Shown one piece after another: positions 21,091 to 23,798 of a stretch of DNA of 23,798 nucleotides (position 1 is its first letter; every line of letters starts with the position of its first letter). The position numbers and the translations under genes are program-made. The notes beneath the pieces are model-generated. The model had not been told where the DNA came from, searched no databases, and worked only from the letters and a program-made list of their open reading frames with translations. The stretch comes from an uncultured Oscillospiraceae bacterium. GTDB taxonomy: Bacteria; Bacillota; Clostridia; Oscillospirales; Acutalibacteraceae. The stretch lies in contig URNF01000022.1 in the NCBI GenBank assembly GCA_900549155.1, positions 1 through 23,798 of the forward strand, in the 5' to 3' direction.

Positions 21091-22346
21091 TGCAATACGG
21101 TTGTATCGGAGAGCACCTCTCCCACAGCTTTTCAAAGGAAATTCATGCGGCGCTTGCCGATTATGACTATATTCTGAAGGAGATTCCGCAGGACGCGCTT
21201 TGTGATTTCATGACGGCGCACGATTTTCGCGGCATCAACGTCACCATTCCGTATAAGCAGGCGGTCATTCCGTTTCTTGCGGAGATACAGGATGCGGCAA
21301 AAGCCATCGGTGCCGTCAACACGATCGTCAACCGCGACGGGCGGCTTTGCGGCTATAACACCGATTTCGGCGGCATGGAAGCGCTCATTCATCGCAGCGG
21401 CATCGTGATGCGCGGCGCAAAGGTGCTGGTGCTCGGCACGGGCGGCACGTCCAAGACCGCGATGGCGGTGGCAGCGCACATGGGCGCTGCCGCCGTGTAC
21501 ACCGTGAGCCGCAGCGGCAAAAACGGGGCGCTGACCTATGAACAGGCGCTTTCTGCGCATGCGGACGCGGATGTGCTCATAAACGCTACCCCTTGCGGTA
21601 TGTTCGGCAATTCCGCCGGGGATATGCCGATCGACCCCAAAGCCTTTCAAAAGCTGTCGGGCGTCGTAGATGCGATCTACCATCCGCTGCGCACGCCCCT
21701 TGTACTGCAGGCGCGCAGGGCGGGGGCGACCGCCGTCGGCGGACTGTATATGCTGGTGATGCAGGCGGTCTTGGCAAGTGAGATCTTCACGGGACGCCGC
21801 TATTCCCGCGAGACGGTCGAAGCGGTCTATCGCAAGATCCGCCTGCAAAAGGAAAACATCGTCCTCACCGGCATGCCCGCAAGCGGCAAGACCACGGTCG
21901 GCAGATTGCTTGCCGAAAAGCTCGGCAGACCGTTCATCGACACCGACGCAGAGATCGTCAAAGCGGCGGGAGTCGACATCCCCACCATTTTCAAAGAGCG
22001 GGGCGAGGCGGCATTTCGCGACCTGGAGACCGCGGTCATCAAAAAAGCGGGCGCCGAAACGGGCGTTGTCATCGCCACGGGCGGCGGCGCGGTGCTGCGG
22101 GAGGAAAACGTGGACGCGCTGCGGCAAAACGGACAGCTCGTTTTCCTCAACCGTCCGCTCGAACAGCTTGTCCCCACCGACGACCGCCCGCTGGCGGCGT
22201 CAAAGGAAGCCATTTTCAAGCGCTATTCCGAGCGCTTTCCGACCTATATCCTGACGGCGGACATCGCCGTTCCCGCGGGGGACACCCCCGCAGAGGTCGC
22301 CGCGCTGGCGGAAAGGAGATTTTGTGATGCAGATCTTAGTGATTAA
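21090..22346 (+). CDS. Fused shikimate 5-dehydrogenase - shikimate kinase
   Basis: About 418 residues joining two shikimate-pathway steps. Residues 1-250 are AroE: shikimate-binding HSFSKEIH (S-x-S), catalytic Lys in NVTIPYK (about 57), AVNTIV, Asp in GYNTDFGG (about 93), the NADPH loop VLGTGGTSK, and YHPLRTPL with GGLYMLVMQA near the end. Residues 255-418 are AroK: Walker A GMPASGKTT (262-270), FIDTDAEI, Arg in AAFRDLE, ATGGGAVLR, lid DDRPL, and ERFPTY. All key residues of both enzymes are present. The ATG at 21090 shares one base with the aroC stop (a GTG at 21087 is an alternative) and is preceded by AAGGGGGA. Both steps on one chain could channel dehydroshikimate to shikimate-3-phosphate. 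Confidence 0.95.
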   Translation: MQYGCIGEHLSHSFSKEIHAALADYDYILKEIPQDALCDFMTAHDFRGINVTIPYKQAVIPFLAEIQDAAKAIGAVNTIVNRDGRLCGYNTDFGGMEALIHRSGIVMRGAKVLVLGTGGTSKTAMAVAAHMGAAAVYTVSRSGKNGALTYEQALSAHADADVLINATPCGMFGNSAGDMPIDPKAFQKLSGVVDAIYHPLRTPLVLQARRAGATAVGGLYMLVMQAVLASEIFTGRRYSRETVEAVYRKIRLQKENIVLTGMPASGKTTVGRLLAEKLGRPFIDTDAEIVKAAGVDIPTIFKERGEAAFRDLETAVIKKAGAETGVVIATGGGAVLREENVDALRQNGQLVFLNRPLEQLVPTDDRPLAASKEAIFKRYSERFPTYILTADIAVPAGDTPAEVAALAERRFCDADLSD

Positions 22347-22773
22347 CGGACCGAACCTCAACATGCTCGGCGTGCGTGAGCCTGCGATCTACGGCAGCGG
22401 CAGCTATGCCGCCCTGTGCGAGAAGATTGAGAACCACTGCCGCGAAAAGGGCGTCGGGGTCAGCTTTTTCCAGTCCAACCACGAGGGCGATCTCGTCGAT
22501 CGGATCCAGGCGGCATACAACGACGGCACAGACGGCATCGTCATCAACCCCGCCGCCTATACCCACACGAGCGTGGCGCTTTTGGACGCAGTGAAGGCGG
22601 TCGGGCTGCCGACGGTGGAGGTGCACATTTCCGCCGTGGAGCAGCGCGAGGATTTCCGACAGGTAAGCTATATCCGCGCCGCCTGCATCAAGACCATCAC
22701 GGGGCACGGCTTTGACGGCTATCTGGAAGCGGTCGACGCCCTGTGTGCCCTCGAAGGCGGTGCTGCCACATGA
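22327..22773 (+). CDS. aroQ: Type II 3-dehydroquinate dehydratase
   Basis: A 148-residue dodecameric-type dehydratase converting 3-dehydroquinate to 3-dehydroshikimate. ILVINGPNLNMLGVREPAIYGS carries the catalytic loop with Arg and Tyr; FFQSNHEGDLVDRIQAA, GIVINPAAYTHTSVALLDA, the catalytic His in VEVHIS, and REDFRQVSYI complete the family pattern. The start is the ATG at 22327, 7-8 nt after GGAG; a GTG one codon earlier (22324) is less well placed. It overlaps the fusion gene by 20 nt and is followed by an ATGA overlap with aroA, so the cluster is translated in a coupled fashion. Confidence 0.95.
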   Translation: MQILVINGPNLNMLGVREPAIYGSGSYAALCEKIENHCREKGVGVSFFQSNHEGDLVDRIQAAYNDGTDGIVINPAAYTHTSVALLDAVKAVGLPTVEVHISAVEQREDFRQVSYIRAACIKTITGHGFDGYLEAVDALCALEGGAAT

Positions 22774-23798
22774 CCGTGCATATCGGGAAAGGCGCTGCCG
22801 TCGGCACGGTTGCCGCGCCGCCGTCCAAAAGCATGGCGCACAGAATGCTCATCTGCGCGGGACTTGCCGCGGGGGAAAGCAAAATTTCCGGCATTTCCGA
22901 CAGCGAGGACATCGCGGCGACGATCGACTGCCTGCGGGCGCTCGGCGTGGACATTGCCGTTTGCGGCGATGTCGCGACGGTGCGCGGCATCGACCTTGAA
23001 AACGCCGCGCCGACAGCGCCCCTGCGTTGTCGCGAAAGCGGCAGCACGCTGCGCTTTTTGGTGCCGCCCGCGCTGCTTTGCAGAAAAGAAGTGCACTTTG
23101 TCGGGAGCAGGACACTGCTCTCCCGTCCGCTGTCGGTGTATGAAACGCTGTGCGCGGAGCGGGGCATGACCTTTTTGCAGGATGAGAACGGGCTGACCGT
23201 TTGCGGAAAGCTGACGGCGGGAGAATTTCGCGTGCCGGGCAACATCAGCAGCCAGTTCATCAGCGGGCTTTTGTTCACGCTGCCGCTGCTTGCCGGCGAC
23301 AGCATCATCCGCATCACGTCGCCCGTCGAAAGTCGGTCGTATATCGACCTCACCGTGGCGGCGCTTGCCGCGTTCGGCGTCACGGTGCAGTGGACGGACG
23401 AGCGCACCATCACGGTCGCGGGCGGTCAGCATTACCGTGCGCACGACGCGGCGGTGGAGGGGGACTATTCCGGCGCGGCGTTTTTTGAGGCGCTCAACGT
23501 GCTGGGCGGTCGGGTGACGGTCACGGGGCTGTCTGCGGACAGCCTGCAGGGCGACCGCGTGTATGCCCGCCATTTTGAAAGTCTCAAAAAGGGGACGCCC
23601 GCCATCCATTTGGCGGATTGCCCCGATCTCGGTCCCGTGCTGTTTGCCGTTGCTGCTGCGAAATTCGGCGGCGTGTTCACCGGCACAAGACGGTTGAAGA
23701 TCAAGGAAAGCGACCGCGCCGCTGCGATGGCAGAGGAGCTGCAAAAATGCGGCGTGGCGGTCACGGTCTATGAGGATTCGGTGGTGGTGTTTCCAAAG
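22770..23798 (+). CDS. aroA: EPSP synthase, 3'-truncated by the window end
   Basis: The first 343 codons of 5-enolpyruvylshikimate-3-phosphate synthase (usual length about 420-430); the frame is open at the last base. It joins shikimate-3-phosphate with phosphoenolpyruvate. Visible: VAAPPSKSMAHRMLICAGLA (S3P/PEP Lys and Arg), RESGSTLRFLVP (the position of the GNAGT loop), SRPLSVYETL (Arg), NISSQFISGLLFTLPLL (Gln), DCPDLGPVL (catalytic Asp) and RLKIKESDRAAAMAEEL. The ATG at 22770 overlaps the aroQ stop (ATGA). The GNAGT loop reads ESGST with Phe where E. coli has P101, a variant that could affect glyphosate binding, but this is an inference. No frame problem is seen. Confidence 0.95.
   Translation, partial: MTVHIGKGAAVGTVAAPPSKSMAHRMLICAGLAAGESKISGISDSEDIAATIDCLRALGVDIAVCGDVATVRGIDLENAAPTAPLRCRESGSTLRFLVPPALLCRKEVHFVGSRTLLSRPLSVYETLCAERGMTFLQDENGLTVCGKLTAGEFRVPGNISSQFISGLLFTLPLLAGDSIIRITSPVESRSYIDLTVAALAAFGVTVQWTDERTITVAGGQHYRAHDAAVEGDYSGAAFFEALNVLGGRVTVTGLSADSLQGDRVYARHFESLKKGTPAIHLADCPDLGPVLFAVAAAKFGGVFTGTRRLKIKESDRAAAMAEELQKCGVAVTVYEDSVVVFPK

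Noticed and set aside
1..23798. CRISPR arrays, tRNA or rRNA genes, insertion sequences with transposase, prophage genes
   Set aside because: No regularly spaced repeats, no cloverleaf or rRNA sequence recognised, and no transposase, integrase or phage protein among the credible frames.

Overview
The window looks like a piece of a Gram-positive, anaerobic gut-type Clostridia chromosome, probably Oscillospiraceae/Ruminococcaceae. The evidence is a high-GC composition, strong GGAGG-type ribosome binding sites, consensus sigma-A promoters, a BMP-family nucleoside ABC system, a FeoA-FeoB fusion, and intergenic GAGGGAG stem-loop repeats of a kind I associate with that group. The taxonomic call is an inference; no rRNA or other marker gene is present.

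Layout. (1) 87-2412, minus strand: a Na+/phosphate symporter with a PhoU-like tail, followed by a GNAT acetyltransferase that has its own near-consensus promoter overlapping the symporter stop codon. (2) 2413-3351: about 940 bp without a protein gene, but full of structure. It holds a symporter leader with Pho-box-like 11-bp repeats and a hairpin terminator, a complete promoter-RNA-terminator unit of about 270 nt that looks like a structured non-coding RNA, a GAGGGAG stem-loop repeat, and a roughly 250-bp MITE-like element with nested inverted repeats. (3) 3352-5479, minus: a two-component system (sensor kinase and OmpR-type regulator, genes overlapping by 8 nt). It is divergent from L-lactate dehydrogenase (5601-6542), with an 11-bp-period repeat between them. 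(4) 6677-12322, plus: xanthine phosphoribosyltransferase plus a BMP-type ABC importer (lipoprotein, double ATPase, two permeases), a purine nucleoside/base uptake and salvage unit, with a strong terminator hairpin between the lipoprotein and the ATPase genes. (5) 12399-16533, minus: a probable tetR - CPA2 antiporter - feoAB operon. (6) 16677-23798, plus: a tightly overlapped aromatic amino acid operon: aminotransferase, pheA (chorismate mutase/prephenate dehydratase), aroB, aroC, a shikimate dehydrogenase-shikimate kinase fusion, aroQ, and aroA running off the window end.

The aromatic operon encodes every step from DAHP to chorismate and on to phenylalanine; DAHP synthase and the tyrosine branch are not in the window. 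The tetR operon and the aromatic operon diverge from back-to-back promoters whose -35 boxes share one 13-bp palindrome, so a single repressor could couple them.

The least explained and most interesting DNA is 2550-3350: the putative structured RNA and the neighbouring nested inverted-repeat element. All other genes belong to recognised families.
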